From Holothuria scabra (taxonomy: Eukaryota > Echinodermata > Holothuroidea > Aspidochirotida > Holothuriidae), in the NCBI GenBank assembly GCA_037179385.1, contig CM074179.1, positions 71,571,683-71,635,682 of the forward strand: DNA of 64,000 bases, in the 5' to 3' direction. The notes under the pieces are model-generated. The model was not told the origin of the DNA, made no database searches, and saw only the letters and a program-made list of their open reading frames with translations. How positions within the stretch are numbered: position 1 is the first letter of the stretch; every line of letters begins with the position of its first letter. This document shows positions 1-11,548 of the stretch, in pieces. Position numbers and translations under genes: made by a program.

Positions 1-259
1 ACGCCCATGATAATTAAAATACTTTTTTAATCAAATAAAAACAATAAAAAGTTGAAATTACAGCAAGAACGAATATCATTTTTGTAAATGAACCTCTGCT
101 AGCTGTAAGTACCTACGCCCTTTGCAATGGGAACGGTTTTCGGAATTTCTAAATGTGGCAGATCGGTTGGTTGACAAACTGCGGCATAGTAACTGTGGTT
201 AGATCCCCGATACTATTATGGCATTTTCGCTTGACTAATTTGTAATAGAAAATCGTTAC
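1..259. other. intron 2 of gene A
   Basis: Sequence downstream of the exon 2 donor. No exon, repeat or RNA was recognised. The next coding exon (expected length 136 nt) must lie to the left of the window. Confidence 0.6.
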
Positions 260-1685
260 CTGCGCACCGACAAGTCCTGAGCCTGCTCCGCAGTCAAGGA
301 TCGATATATCGAGGTTCTGATAAAGGTCACGAACCAGCTCTGCACTTTTGGTTGGTCCGCCGAGTTTCAAGCCAGCTGAATCCTAAAATAATTGGTATGA
401 AATAAGTCGGGAATAATATTTAAAATTTGAGAACAGAGCAATAAAATTTTCTTCGTAAGTTTGTTTTTGGAAGTGATCCAAATTAAAGTTTTCCAGTCTG
501 AAGGTACCAAATCTTTGTGCTTTGGGTCAACTTTTTCAAAGCAACAGATATGGATTAAATTTCTCTTTTGTTTTTAGCTTTTTAATCCTTCCTTGCCCAA
601 TTGTCAGCGAACAGTATTACAGAACTTAATCCCCTCGTATATAAATAACGAATAGGTGATTAAACGGGGAAATCTTTTTCTTCTAAGTGGATTTATGTGT
701 AGCGCATTACCTTGGAAAAGGCGTTTTTAACAAGTTGATGACGATTACATGATTTAACAGATGTAGATGGTGGCTGTTAAATAAGGCCTCAGTTTTCCCC
801 CGTTTGTGGTTAGAGGCGACTGAAGCAACTTGCCCTTAAACCAAACTTGATAACTCATTAAAACGTTAAACTTTATATCGCGTTCACTAAAGGTTTAAAG
901 CACTTTCTTGTCGGCGTGTCGTTAAATCTCATCTAACTATAAGTAACTGACAAATTCAGCAAGGGGACAAAACTTTTTATATTTTTGTTATCATGAAAGG
1001 TTTTTTTTGCGTGCTAAGGCTATACGTTTGATAGGTGCATAATATGACTTCACTTTGTTTGTTGATGAAACACATTTTCTATGGGCCATGCGACCATGTA
1101 ACATTAATTAAAACTATATTTACACTTTTGACATAAACAGTTGCACCACGAAATTGTATTAAGGTCTGGAATCTTTCAACGCCGTCCCATTTATCACCAG
1201 TCTCAGAAGATTAGAGTCCGTACTCCATGGGGGAAGGTACACTTCGACTTCTCCAATATTTTTCGTCCCCCACTTACCCTCTCAATAAGGGTCAGTCAGG
1301 AGTTGGAATAACCAAATAAGTAAACAATATACCTCCCAGAGGCTATATTTTCATCCAGAGATATGCCAGAACCCTACAGCTGGGGGGTAACTGTTCACCG
1401 CTACTTCTAGACAATGACGCATTGGGCCCGGTTTTGAGCTGCGCCTCAAAAAATTCCCCCAACATAATCATTTGCCATTTTGCCCCACCCCTTTTCTAAT
1501 TTCGAAATTATGGTGCCTTCACTGCCCATGGAAAAATAAAATTTGGAAAAATAGACCTGCCCTACCTTGTCATATGTTGGTGTCCATTTGTCATACAAAT
1601 CTTGAATGGCTTTGCTACTAATATCCTTTCCGTGATTTTCCTTGAAAAGGTTGAATACTTCTAAGTCACCTTTTGAGTCTGTCAT
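260..1685 (-). CDS. METTL27-like: METTL27-like methyltransferase, gene A (partial, 5' two coding exons)
   Basis: Two coding exons of a SAM-dependent methyltransferase gene are visible; the rest lies beyond the left edge. Coding exon 1 is 1566-1685 (40 aa, starting MTDSKGDLEVF and ending in the conserved YDKWTPTYDK). It is followed by a GT donor at 1565. Coding exon 2 is 260-382 (41 aa) and carries SAM-binding motif I, ILDCGAGSGLVGAQ. It has an AG acceptor at 383-384 and a GT donor at 258-259. Both junctions are phase 0 and match genes B and C exactly. I chose the ATG at 1683-1685 because gene B starts at the same place and an AG acceptor lies 6 nt upstream (exon start 1691), implying a non-coding first exon. 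An upstream in-frame ATG at 1736 lies beyond that acceptor. The exons that would encode the rest of the fold are not in the window, so intactness cannot be judged. Confidence 0.82.
383..1565. other. intron 1 of gene A
   Basis: A 1183-bp GT-AG intron between the two visible coding exons. Nothing else was recognised in it. Confidence 0.75.
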
Positions 1686-2025
1686 CTTTATCTGAGAAAA
1701 TATATGAAACCATGGATGAATAGTATGATAAAGCATTTTTGTGTTCTTTGATCAGCCATCATAGTTTGTGTAAGGGTTTCGTCTGTTTGTGGTATTAGCA
1801 ATTTTCCAATCGTTTTTCTGCAGACACGACAACTCCTAAAAATGACATGTTTTTGTTTGTTTATCTGTTATATACTGAGGCAAACACACGTAAACAGCTC
1901 CGGGAGACAGAATTAGTGAGGCGCGCGTATATTTTCGTCACAATGAAATGGAAATTAAAATTTGTCTACAGTCTGAGTGAAATCGCGATATCGATGAGGG
2001 CGCAAAACCTAATATGCACGCATTA

Positions 2026-2042
2026 AGGTACGTTCACACTAG

Positions 2043-2074
<32 letters not shown>

Positions 2075-2434
2075 AATATCCCACACAATAGAAAGTGAAA
2101 GACTGTTTACACTAGCAAGGCAACGACAATGCACACTTCTTTCTTTGAAATAAAACTACGCACTGAAAGAGGTACGCAGTGCTGTTCGGGTTTTAATTGT
2201 GAAAATTAATTATTCTGCTGTCACCGTCTTTTCCTCTTCCGCCCTTTCTTCCGATATATTCGGTACGCTATTGCCATAAAAAATTCAACTCCTCATTAAT
2301 GTCTACTTCAAGTTCCTGTCAGTGCTATCCGGTAAAATTTTTACCGTATGCGGAAATAATATTTGCCGCCATACGTGTATGCCGGATTACCGTTACCGTT
2401 GCCGTTTCCGCTGCCGGTATATGTGAACGCACCA
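2026..2434. mobile_element. Harbinger-like MITE with (GGCAAC)n subterminal repeats
   Basis: The ends form terminal inverted repeats: left AGGTACGTTCACACTAG, right (reverse complement) TGGTGCGTTCACATATA. Both continue into GGCAACGGCAACGGC-type repeats. The element is flanked by TTA on both sides (2023-2025 and 2435-2437), the three-base target duplication expected of PIF/Harbinger elements. It is 409 bp long and has no transposase. It lies in the inferred 5' UTR intron of gene A (1692-3098). Confidence 0.7.
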
Positions 2435-3098
2435 TTAGTTTCTGTGCATGTTCTGCTCCAAACAGTGCCAATTAGTGACTAAGCCGTGAATAAGAATGCA
2501 GAAATTTCCATACTAATACGAAAACAACAACGTCGCATTTGAAAGGGGCCAAACACCACTTGAAGTGAAGAGAATTTAAACGATTATAAAAACCTGTTGA
2601 ACTGCTCGTATTGGTGTATTGTCAGAAAGGATATTGGACGTCAAACAATGGGCTGCCAGCATTCAACACTGTGAATATACTGATAAATCAAGGACAGGGG
2701 TAACTTTGGTGGATTGAGTTACATTCAGCACATGTTTGTTCATAAATCATCCATTTCGCCACCAGCCCATGAAGAGACAGGAAGTTAAATTTCGAAGATC
2801 TGGTTAAGACTAAATCTCAAATTTAGATAGACTACCTTTGGAACATGACTTTCTAGTAAGCTATAAAAGTAACAAAGTATTTCCATTTCAACTACATCTA
2901 ACTTAAATCACTACGTCCATCTAATCATACATTTCTTACATGCATTTCATGAACATTATAGAACAAGCAGGCATTCATCTAGCTTACTCTGTAACTGTCA
3001 ATTACAAATCTAACTTATGCCGCTGTGTCGTGTCAGCACGCATTAAAACCTTAACTAATCGATAAAGTGCTGAGTTGATAGTCACGTGTAATACTCAC

Positions 3099-3345
3099 TT
3101 CTAACTTCCTCAATATGATATTATATCGTGGCACCTTTCGTGTAAACTCTGTTAACTTAAAAGGACACACATGTTATCATCATTGCTTAGTGGTGTATAC
3201 GTGACCGAGTGGTTCAAAACTGCAACGACATGTCCTTTTGGACTTGAAAGACAAACAGATGTTATAGACACAATTATTTACATTAGAAGACTTTGACCCG
3301 TGATTACAGTCCCAGTATACTGGACACAGATGCCATATAAATCCA
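3099..3345 (-). promoter_or_regulatory. putative 5' UTR exon and core promoter of gene A
   Basis: On the minus strand the stretch resembles the upstream regions of genes B and C. It contains GGTCAAAGTCTTCTA near 3283-3299, then sequence rich in matches to the gene C copy, and ends at a GTGAGT splice donor (exon end 3099). A TATA-like TTATATGG lies at about 3333-3340. The matching acceptor would be at 1692-1693. The transcription start is inferred, not shown. Confidence 0.5.
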
Positions 3346-4414
3346 AATTCATTGAGTACACACAACGGTTACGAAAAGAGGACTTAGCATTTGGGGCTGG
3401 GCGTAGCCTCCTGAGAGAGACTAGAAATAAAAGTAAATCATTCCCCACTTTTTGTAAAGGAATTCGCCCTTTTCGTGTATCCGTTCTAAAATTTACCTAT
3501 ATTACAGAAGTGATGGATAGACGCGTCCTTTGACGTGAATACTTAGGGTTAGTAGTAATATGGGAGAAGTGACATACTTGCCATATGTGTACAAATGTCA
3601 CATTTCTCTAGTAACTTGCACAGTGTACAAGGTGAAGCATATTGTTATTTTTCTTTTTGTCCACTCGAAAGATGCCATATATTTCACTAGGAGAATTAGG
3701 GTTAGAAAAGTTGGCGACAATTAAAAGACTACCATTTTCACATTGCAAAGTTTTCTAAACAGAAAAGCACCATTGCCAGAACACTATCTCATGTCCTACC
3801 TTATCGTGCTGTTGCATCATACGTGAATGCCCATAGGCCTATATGTTGTTCAAACCTTCGTTTGTTTAAACTATGAACACATTTGACCTATATTAGTATT
3901 GCCACATCGTCTTGCTACTTGGCAGTCACTCACCTGTCTGAAATTGACTCAATTAAATAAACATAAAACCACATTGAGTTGGCCTTACAAATCGCAGTTG
4001 ACAATAACAAGCAAAGTCGTTTCTTGGTATCGTTTGTCAAACGCAACACATGAGTAACACCGATTTTGCTTAATACAGGCCCAGTCAAATATCCCACTTC
4101 AAAATTTCGAGTTTCCTACCAGCAACTAATTTGACGACTGGTGTCAGCAGAGTAGGTGGTAATCCCTGTATGAGATAGATTGTCTTTTCGAAAGTCGTAA
4201 AAATTCACCACCATAAAACGCAAAACAAGATTAGAGTGATTTCATAGCTAGGGTAAGAAGATATCTACGACATGACGATAAAACTCTTTAACTAAGAATG
4301 TTGGTATATTCTTTTATGTGGTGAATGTTTCAGACATGATCAAAAATATTCCGCCACATGTCATCTAAAACCTGTTCCAACACCCCTTTCCTAACTCAAG
4401 ATATCTCATTTTAA
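3346..4414. other. intergenic, nothing recognised
   Basis: Upstream of the gene A promoter region. Only short open frames without recognisable similarity, and no clear repeat. Confidence 0.5.
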
Positions 4415-4783
4415 CTCGGCTCATTGACTGGGTTGGTTCATGAAATTCCATTTTTTTCAAACCGGTAGAGTTTTCTTTACGTACTAATAGCAAATGGTCA
4501 ATCTTAGACAATCCCATTATCCTACATTCTAATAACTGTTTTATGAGTAATTGCTTGACGGTTCCATTTAGTTTTCAAAATTTCGTGACCAGACAGTCAC
4601 TTTTTTCATATTGTGCACAAAACTGTTGGTTGCAGGTCAGGGCATTACAAAATTCAAAATTTTAACTTTTCCATAAGTATTGGGTGTGAAACTTGATTAA
4701 TTACTCGCAGTATAGGCATTGTCCTGTGGAAATGACCCTCCAATAGTCTCATTAAGTTATCAATATCTACTCACAGAGCTCCT
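4415..4783 (+). mobile_element. TTAA-flanked MITE, family 1, copy 1
   Basis: This 369-bp copy is clearly homologous to the reverse complement of 17480-17838; a shared block is GTGACCAGACAGT. The left end, CTCGGCTCATTGACTGGGT, and the right end (reverse complement GGAGCTCTGTGAG) are degraded inverted repeats. It is flanked by TTAA on both sides (4411-4414 and 4784-4787), as for piggyBac-type insertion. No coding capacity. Confidence 0.65.
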
Positions 4784-7700
4784 TTAAAAACTGGTTAGTT
4801 TTGTTTAAACGTTCTCGTTAGCTTTTCAAGAAGAATTAATGCAATTCAATCATATTGTGTCGCATTTTCTTGTTTTTCTTTACAATTTGCCTTAATTGTC
4901 CTTGGAATTTGACACTGTAGAACTTGATATCTTTTTCGTGGAGCGAGCGTATCATACCATCATTCAGGGGCCACGGGGCGAATTTTGTAGTGGGGGCTGA
5001 CAACTAGAAAGGCCCATCAGCAATATGGATCGCGATGTATTCCTTGCTCCACCGGACGGTGCCATGTACTGTAATAAATCTTAACAGAGTATTCTCGTAA
5101 TTTATTTCAAAGGCTTGAAGCGGGGAGTGGTATTTGAACATATGTTTGGAATAACAGCTTTCTGTTTCAATTACATGTACCGTTGTTCACAACATTTTAA
5201 CCCTACGACCGATCACAGGATAAATCTTGGTGTATAAGTATTCGATCACGCAATATTTCAGGAATTCTTTTGACAAAAGTAAAGAAGGTCACTTGCATCA
5301 CACAAAGGAAGCGATGTATAAATTGAATTTTTTTTTTTTTTTTTATAAAATGAAATATTTTATTACAGTTTTAGGAATACTTATAAATCGTAAATGGTAT
5401 ACACAGTTCTTCATGAAAAATACATAGTCGGTTTATTTGTTGCGTGTTCGCTCACTTTGTTGCTCAGCAGTAGCCTTATTTACTAGATCTGGAGTGTTTA
5501 AATACCTATATCAGGGAGATGTTACTGGATGCAGTGAGTTGAAAGGGCAGGAGATCCAACATTTAACTGTCATTTGAGTCAACATTGAGCTGCTTATTGT
5601 CTTGCTCTTGAAATATTTTTGAGGCTTGAAAGACAATGATCCATGTCATCTGCTACATTTCAAAGACCTATCATGATGATTTCATCCATTGCCATTACAC
5701 TGCCAGTCGTCGAGCAAAATATCTAAATTTTAATGTGCGTCACTCGGCGTTACATCTAATATTTATTCAAATAGCTGTAGCGAAGATTGTTTAAACTTCT
5801 CCTTCTTCGAAAATACTTTATTCTAACGGGGAAAACTATCAAAACCGTGAATGTTTTGTTAGTCTTGAACAATGTGTCCACTTGGCGGCAACTCATTAGA
5901 ATCTTAGAAAAAAAAATACGTAAAGTAGTAAAAGTTGACAGACAGTCGTGTTGAATATTTTTTTTATTATTGAAGCTTAACACTTGTCGGTAAATACGCT
6001 GAACTTCAAAGAAACGGTTACCAAAACCTTTTTTTTCTGGATTACTTGGGTTTGAAAGGAGTAGAGCATCATTACAATGTGTTAGTCAGAAAGGGCAAAC
6101 CAATGTGAATAAAATGACCTGTCAATCAAATTTCGTTACCTCAAAAGGGATTAAAGAGTTTAAAGTACATATTATCTGGTAGATTTGAACGCTGGATCTC
6201 CTTTACTGACAACCCCCCACTAGATGGAGACCCATCGAATCTTTAAGTGATGCATATCCAAGTACACTGATTCCAATGTGGACACTGAATGCTGTATTTG
6301 TGGATAATGGAACTACGGGTCATGGCATCCCTTTGTTGAATATCAAAACAAGCTCATTTATACCTACGGTGACTCCAACAAAAGGGATTATTTGTAACTA
6401 CAGAGAACAAGACAAGTACGTCGTAATCCGCTTCCAAACTTTTACAAATCGTCAAGTTAGTTTACATCTTTTAGAGTCTTGCAATATTAAGGCAAGGGAC
6501 AAATTTCCCGATCTGCATATCGAAATCTAGCAGACAACTTACCAGCCTTGAAATTAGTTCCTTCACCCAAGCACCTCAGTGTTAATCCTATTTAGTCATA
6601 AAAAACAACACACAAAAGGTATTAGTTTCAAAAAATTATTATGTCCCAAAGAGAAAGGTTTTGGATGGCCTAATCTAATAACACCTCCCCGCCCATATGT
6701 GGTTTGCTTGCCACCCTGCCTGCTTGCGTGCAAATCAAGGACATTGTTGTTAGCATTCAAAGAGGTTTCGAACGTGTAATAATAATTTATGTATGGCTAA
6801 AGTTTGTCACCAAGTCAAGGAAACAAAAGCTTCATTTTATTAAAATGTGGGAATCGTCCAACTACCGTGCATTTTTATCACCTTGCAGTATTTGAAAGGT
6901 GTACTTTGGTAGTGTCACCGGGGACTCATTATTATAGCGATGGCTCATACGTCGAGTCTCATTATACGATTTACAACACCGAGTCATTATCTTAAATGTA
7001 ATAGTGAGATCTTTAACTCAAAGATAGATTTTGTTATGTTATTAAGCAGGTTATTTATTTCCTATAGATGTTTTGCGGGGTGGGGCGGGGTGAGAGAGAG
7101 AAGGGTACTTTTTCTGCTATGTAAAGTCTCCATTTCGAACTATGTTTTTTTTTTGGCAACTATACACAAACGTCATTAATCCAAATTTAAGATCCTCGGG
7201 TCGCATATGGTCTTGCTATTTTCGTTCCTTATGGCGTGATCTTTTCCTTTCGTAAGAATTAACAGCCGCAATCTTATATTAGAAATTATTTCTCTTATTC
7301 ACTCTCGTTCAGCAACTTCGACTTCGTCAACACACTTAGTAATTCAGTGGGCAATTATTTTGGAAAAAACGGCAATCCTCTCAGCAATCTAATGGAATTT
7401 CAACGGAAATATTGGAATCTAACTGTTGAAAAGTGTCCATTTCAAGACAAATCTTAATAAATAATAAAAAAAACAGCTATAGGAAAATTAAGGAGTGCAA
7501 AATTGCCACGTTAAAGTCTGTTGAACTAGTCGCCAATTTTATCGCTCTTTGTAAAACAAAAGAACACAAAAAGAAGAAATCACCGTTGTGTTGCACTGAG
7601 TATGGAAACGATTACAAAATTTACGGAGCAGCTTTACGGTCAAATTAGACTTATTCAACTTGCTATACTAACAGGTCACGTCTGGGCAATTATTATTACT

Positions 7701-8473
7701 ACTATTATTCGTTTCCGATGTCCGCACTGTTGCTCCCAATATCCGTCTTATTTTATAACTCGTTTTCGACGTGAAATCCATAGGTCGTAATATCGGTCAG
7801 AATTTTGGCCGGAAACAATTGAAAATGTCCCATGATCACGGTACTTTAGTCTTCCGGGATTCAGTCATTAAACTTGATACATTATGTCTCAGATGTTGTT
7901 TCCATCAGTACTGAATTGTGCACCAACTGTAAGTAACTGAATGTTTTGCGGGATGTTATTCAGTAAGGAAGGTTTAATAATACGGCACAATCGAAATTAT
8001 TAAATTAGCATGACAGATGTGGCAGTCGTATTTATTTCGGTTGTGACCAGGCTAACAGATACGGGTGTTAAAAATATAACAAAAAGATGTCGTACTGCAA
8101 ATGTAGACCTCCAATAATTTTATGAAATGATTGATTTTAAAGTCCATGTGAACCACCATAGAAATGCTGTTAGGCATATTTGAATACGGTGGCATGCGAA
8201 ACCCAGTTGACATGTATGCCCTTGTATGGGCACAACCAGCTATGTGTATCTATCAGGTCAAATTAAGGCAGACTTTTGAAGTAAACCTGTAGTACAAAAG
8301 ACAAGCCAACAAAGCAGCTGTCATTTTCCAACGGGACACGTTGCATTCATTTTTTTAATTAAACACATGGAACACTTCCTCATGAGAGTTTTTAGTGGGT
8401 TTGTTGAAATGATTAAAATGAGACGATTTCTTAAGCGTTAGAGAATAAGAGTGTCACTACATTAATGTTTGTG
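4784..8473. other. intergenic, nothing recognised
   Basis: About 3.7 kb of AT-rich sequence with a poly-T tract near 5328-5344 and several short open frames (for example 6276-6530, 84 aa). None has a recognisable domain, splice partners or a repeat structure. Confidence 0.5.
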
Positions 8474-8705
8474 TAATTCTTCACTTAGGGGAAAAGAAGT
8501 TGATTAAAGTCGAGCTTAGAGGGGGAAAAATTTCGGGCGAAATATTCGTTGCTCCTTAACGTTTCCCAAACATTTTTGCTTTAAGGAATAGGGATACAAA
8601 GAAGTGCGCCCACTTACATTAATGACATTCCAAAATTTTGAACAACGAGACTGAGTCTTCACTGATCAGCTTTGTCCCAGTTTTGACCGAGGTTACCTCC
8701 CTAAG
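8474..8705. mobile_element. MITE, family 2 (CTTAGGG ends), copy 1
   Basis: The left end contains CACTTAGGGGAAAAG and the right end contains CTCCCTAAGGG in inverted orientation. The left 110 bp match the reverse complement of 11110-11225, sharing the block TTTCGGGCGAAATAT. Internally degraded, non-coding. Confidence 0.55.
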
Positions 8706-8825
8706 GGATAAAAAACTGTTACTGAGCTACCTTTTCAAACTTTTACTTGTTCCTCATGGAAAGGTTTTCTTTTGGGTGTTTTAAAGAATCTAACTTGCAG
8801 GAATAATTTTATTGAAACTTGTAGA

Positions 8826-8935
8826 TCTGATATACTTATAATATATTATATATATATAATACAAACACACACACACACACACACGCACACATATATATAT
8901 ACAATAAATATATATACATATATATATATATAACA
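8826..8935. repeat. compound (TA)n/(CA)n microsatellite
   Basis: Alternating TA runs with an embedded CA run (ACACACACACACAC). Confidence 0.95.
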
Positions 8936-8960
8936 ATAAACGAAAACAATGAAAAACAAA

Positions 8961-9215
8961 GTCAAAATTGACAAAAGGAGTACAATTCAGTATTGTCTGG
9001 GTCTACTCTACCGTGACACTCACTGCAATGTCTATTGTCCAATTTTTGCCTTCTTGCACGTAACTGGTCTGTATAGGCTGTGCAGTCAATTTAAATTTAC
9101 TTTTTCATGTGTTAGTAGTATGTCTGTCTTGGCCGACGAAGGCTTCGGGAGAAGCTGAAAATTTCCAAGTTTAATTAAATAAATACTGAATCGTACTCCT
9201 TTTGTCAATTTTGAC
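8961..9215. mobile_element. small inverted-repeat element between TA arrays
   Basis: A 33-bp terminal inverted repeat, nearly perfect (one mismatch seen), lies at 8961-8993 and 9183-9215; each arm begins GTCAAAATTGACAAAAGGAG. The interior is non-coding and has a hairpin near 9133-9155 (GAAGGCTTCGGGAGAAGC). TA-rich microsatellites lie on both sides. Class unresolved. Confidence 0.65.
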
Positions 9216-9273
9216 TTTTTTCAGTGTTATCTTTTATTGTTATTCTTTCGGAGTACACGCGGACATTTCAATT

Positions 9274-9477
<204 letters not shown>

Positions 9478-9505
9478 TTATATATATATATATATATATA
9501 TATAT
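9478..9505. repeat. (TA)n microsatellite
   Basis: Short uninterrupted TA array between the truncated tRNA-like repeat and the inverted repeat that follows. Confidence 0.95.
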
Positions 9506-9904
9506 GAGGTAGTAAAAAGTGCTTAAAAGTTTGCGGAAAACTGCAGGACGTTTCGGGTATAAACCCTTCATCAGGTGGCAAAGACCAAACTGAACAACCA
9601 ACAGTAACCTAGTTTTTGTCTACTTTTTTTCCCCTTTTTCCTACCATATTCGATTTCTACGTGCACTTTTTCATCCAGGACGCTCTTTTTCTTTTTTTTA
9701 TTTGTGTTTCATCCTTCGCACTCATGTTTTCTGACAGTCACTTTCGTCCGATTTTGTTTTTACAGCGATCGCTTCGGATTTGATGTTTGTCGTGTCCAAT
9801 TGTTACTGTCGGTTGTTCAGTTTGGTTTATGCCACCTGATGAAGGGTTTATACCCGAAACGTCGTGGAGTTTTCAGCAAATTTTTAAGCACTTTTTACTC
9901 CCTC
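9506..9904. repeat. inverted repeat with two hammerhead-like arms (Penelope-type pLTR remnant?)
   Basis: Two arms of about 100 bp (9506-9608 and 9804-9904) are imperfect reverse complements of each other, sharing AGTAAAAAGTGCTTAAAA, CCCGAAACGT and CTGATGAAGGG. About 195 bp of T-rich spacer separates them. (TA)n arrays lie outside both arms. The arms carry the CTGATGA/GAAA core found in Penelope-like pLTRs, so I infer two oppositely oriented pLTR remnants. No reverse transcriptase sequence is seen between them. Confidence 0.7.
9832..9867 (+). ncRNA. hammerhead-ribozyme-like motif (type I layout)
   Basis: Helix I can form from CCAC (9832-9835) and GTGG (9864-9867). The core box CTGATGA is at 9836-9842. 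Stem II is GGGT/ACCC (9844-9847, 9852-9855) with loop TTAT. GAAA is at 9856-9859. Helix III is only AC/GT with no loop, and the predicted cleavage follows C9863. The unusual point is an extra A (9843) before stem II, which could reduce activity. Hammerheads with very short helix III are known in pLTRs of Penelope-like retroelements. Activity is inference only. Confidence 0.5.
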
Positions 9905-9950
9905 TTTTCGACCTACACATTTCAACAGTGCTCCGCAGCATTTCGACCTC

Positions 9951-10138
<188 letters not shown>

Positions 10139-10154
10139 ACCTACCTATACCTAC

Positions 10155-10688
10155 ACAATTGTGTTCAGCTGGATAGCATCAACTTTGATCTCTGGTTGGG
10201 CTTTCGTCAAACGAGAACTAGTGCTGTTCCAACAAATTAGGCGCCTGCTCAGGAGGTGAATTGCGAGTTGCTTCATCTGTTATTTGAACAAAGGCCGAAC
10301 CAACTTGGCTTCATGGCTCAGTGGTTAGAGCGTCCGCACTAGAAAGCGGGAGGTCCCGAGTTCGAATCCCGGTGGAGTCAACATCGTTTTTTCACCTCAG
10401 CCAGATTTTCCAGCTTTACCAATTTGATTTATATTCCACGCAGTTGTCGTCAGCGTTTATTTTCACTTCATCTCTGCTTTCACAGGTTTCTGTATCTCTT
10501 CGGAGATCCGCTGGCGAATAAACAATTGTGTTCAGCTGGATAGCATCAACTTTGATCTCTGGTTGGGCTTTCGTCAAACGAGAACTAGTGCTGTTCCAAC
10601 AAATTAGGCGCCTGCTCAGGAGGTGAATTGCGAGTTGCTTCATCTGTTATTTGAACAAAGGCCGAACCAACTTGGCTTCATGGCTCAG
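10155..10688 (+). repeat. tandem tRNA-like repeat: 367-bp unit plus a second partial unit
   Basis: Two direct copies of 167 bp (10155-10321 and 10522-10688) appear identical base for base, at an offset of exactly 367. The 200 bp between them hold the tRNA-like sequence and its 3' extension. The second unit stops after the first 15 bases of the tRNA-like part (GGCTTCATGGCTCAG). A third, truncated copy is at 9391-9477. Candidate explanations are a head-to-tail tRNA-derived SINE dimer, a satellite-like unit, or a small element with terminal direct repeats. No protein is encoded. Confidence 0.8.
10307..10380 (+). pseudogene. tRNA-like sequence (possibly tRNA-Ser-derived)
   Basis: Acceptor strands GGCTTCA and TGGAGTC pair over 7 bp with two wobbles. 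An A-box-like TGGCTCAGTGGTTAGAG and a B-box-like GTTCGAATCCC are present. The anticodon region CTAGAAA resembles the loop of tRNA-Ser(AGA). However, the anticodon stem needs an 8-nt loop or a bulge, there is no long variable arm, and the T stem has a mismatch. This looks like a tRNA-derived promoter head of a repeat rather than a working tRNA. Confidence 0.65.
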
Positions 10689-10824
10689 CTTTTTGTTCAT
10701 CTATAAAGCACGGGATTACAGAATGTACCATCGTTTTCGTTTTTCTTGGTTGGTGGCAGAGGCATTGCTCTTTTTCTGCTTATTTTGTGTATTTATTTTC
10801 CACCAACGCACGGACTTCACCATG

Positions 10825-10825
<1 letters not shown>

Positions 10826-10877
<52 letters not shown>
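10826..10877. repeat. (TA)n microsatellite
   Basis: Uninterrupted TA array abutting the left end of a MITE. Confidence 0.97.
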
Positions 10878-10878
<1 letters not shown>

Positions 10879-10879
10879 C

Positions 10880-11226
10880 GCTAATTCCCACCTTAGGGAG
10901 AAATTGTTATATCTGCGCGTACATAGGGCGAAAAAATAACAATGAAATACATAAGAAAAAGTATTCGCCCTAACGTCTAAAAATATAAACAACGTTATTT
11001 CAATGGCCAGCCATCCGTTCGCGTTAATAGCTAGGTGTCCGTAAATTTGACAACTTTGAAGTAATTGTATCTACTTTGTAAATCTAGGAGGGCGTCCTTG
11101 TCCGTTTACGTATTCCTATAGAAAAAGTGTGTAGAAACGTTATGGCGAAACTTATATTTCGCCCGAAAAATTTTTTCCCCTTAAGGTCGACTTTTTAGCA
11201 ACAACTTTCCCCCTAAGTGCGGAATT
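10880..11226. mobile_element. MITE, family 2 (CTTAGGG ends), copy 2
   Basis: Inverted termini: left AATTCCCACCTTAGGGAGAA, right (reverse complement) AATTCCGCACTTAGGGGGAA. Its right half is homologous to 8474-8595 in inverted orientation. It is bounded by TA arrays on both sides and has no coding capacity. Confidence 0.7.
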
Positions 11227-11231
11227 AGTGA

Positions 11232-11276
11232 AATATATATATATATATCTATCTTTACATATATATATATATACAT

Positions 11277-11325
<49 letters not shown>

Positions 11326-11342
11326 TATATAAATATATATAC

Positions 11343-11410
<68 letters not shown>
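11232..11410. repeat. (TA)n microsatellite, interrupted
   Basis: TA array with a few C and TAAA interruptions. Confidence 0.95.
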
Positions 11411-11411
<1 letters not shown>

Positions 11412-11483
11412 TCAGTCTGCAGATAGCACGGTTTCGAGCTCGTTAGGTCTCCTCAGTGAAGCTCAGAGTAGATTTCAAGACGG

Positions 11484-11493
11484 ATATATGTGT

Positions 11494-11545
<52 letters not shown>

Positions 11546-11548
11546 ATA
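11484..11548. repeat. compound (TA)n/(TG)n microsatellite
   Basis: TA array running directly into a TG array. Confidence 0.95.

Noticed and set aside
2040..2095. Possible CRISPR-like or minisatellite array (GGCAAC repeats)
   Set aside because: A few perfect hexamers with no spacers; they are the subterminal repeats of a MITE in a eukaryotic genome.
6276..6530. 84-codon plus-strand open frame
   Set aside because: No domain, no flanking exons and unremarkable composition; expected by chance in several kilobases.
10307..10380. A functional tRNA-Ser gene
   Set aside because: Anticodon stem does not fit without a bulge or an 8-nt loop, the Ser-type long variable arm is missing, and the sequence is embedded in a repeated unit with truncated copies.
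10155..10688. Terminal direct repeats as LTRs of a TRIM element (each starts near TGTG and ends near CTCA)
   Set aside because: No primer-binding site or polypurine tract was found, and the truncated third copy at 9391 fits a tandem unit better. Kept only as an alternative.
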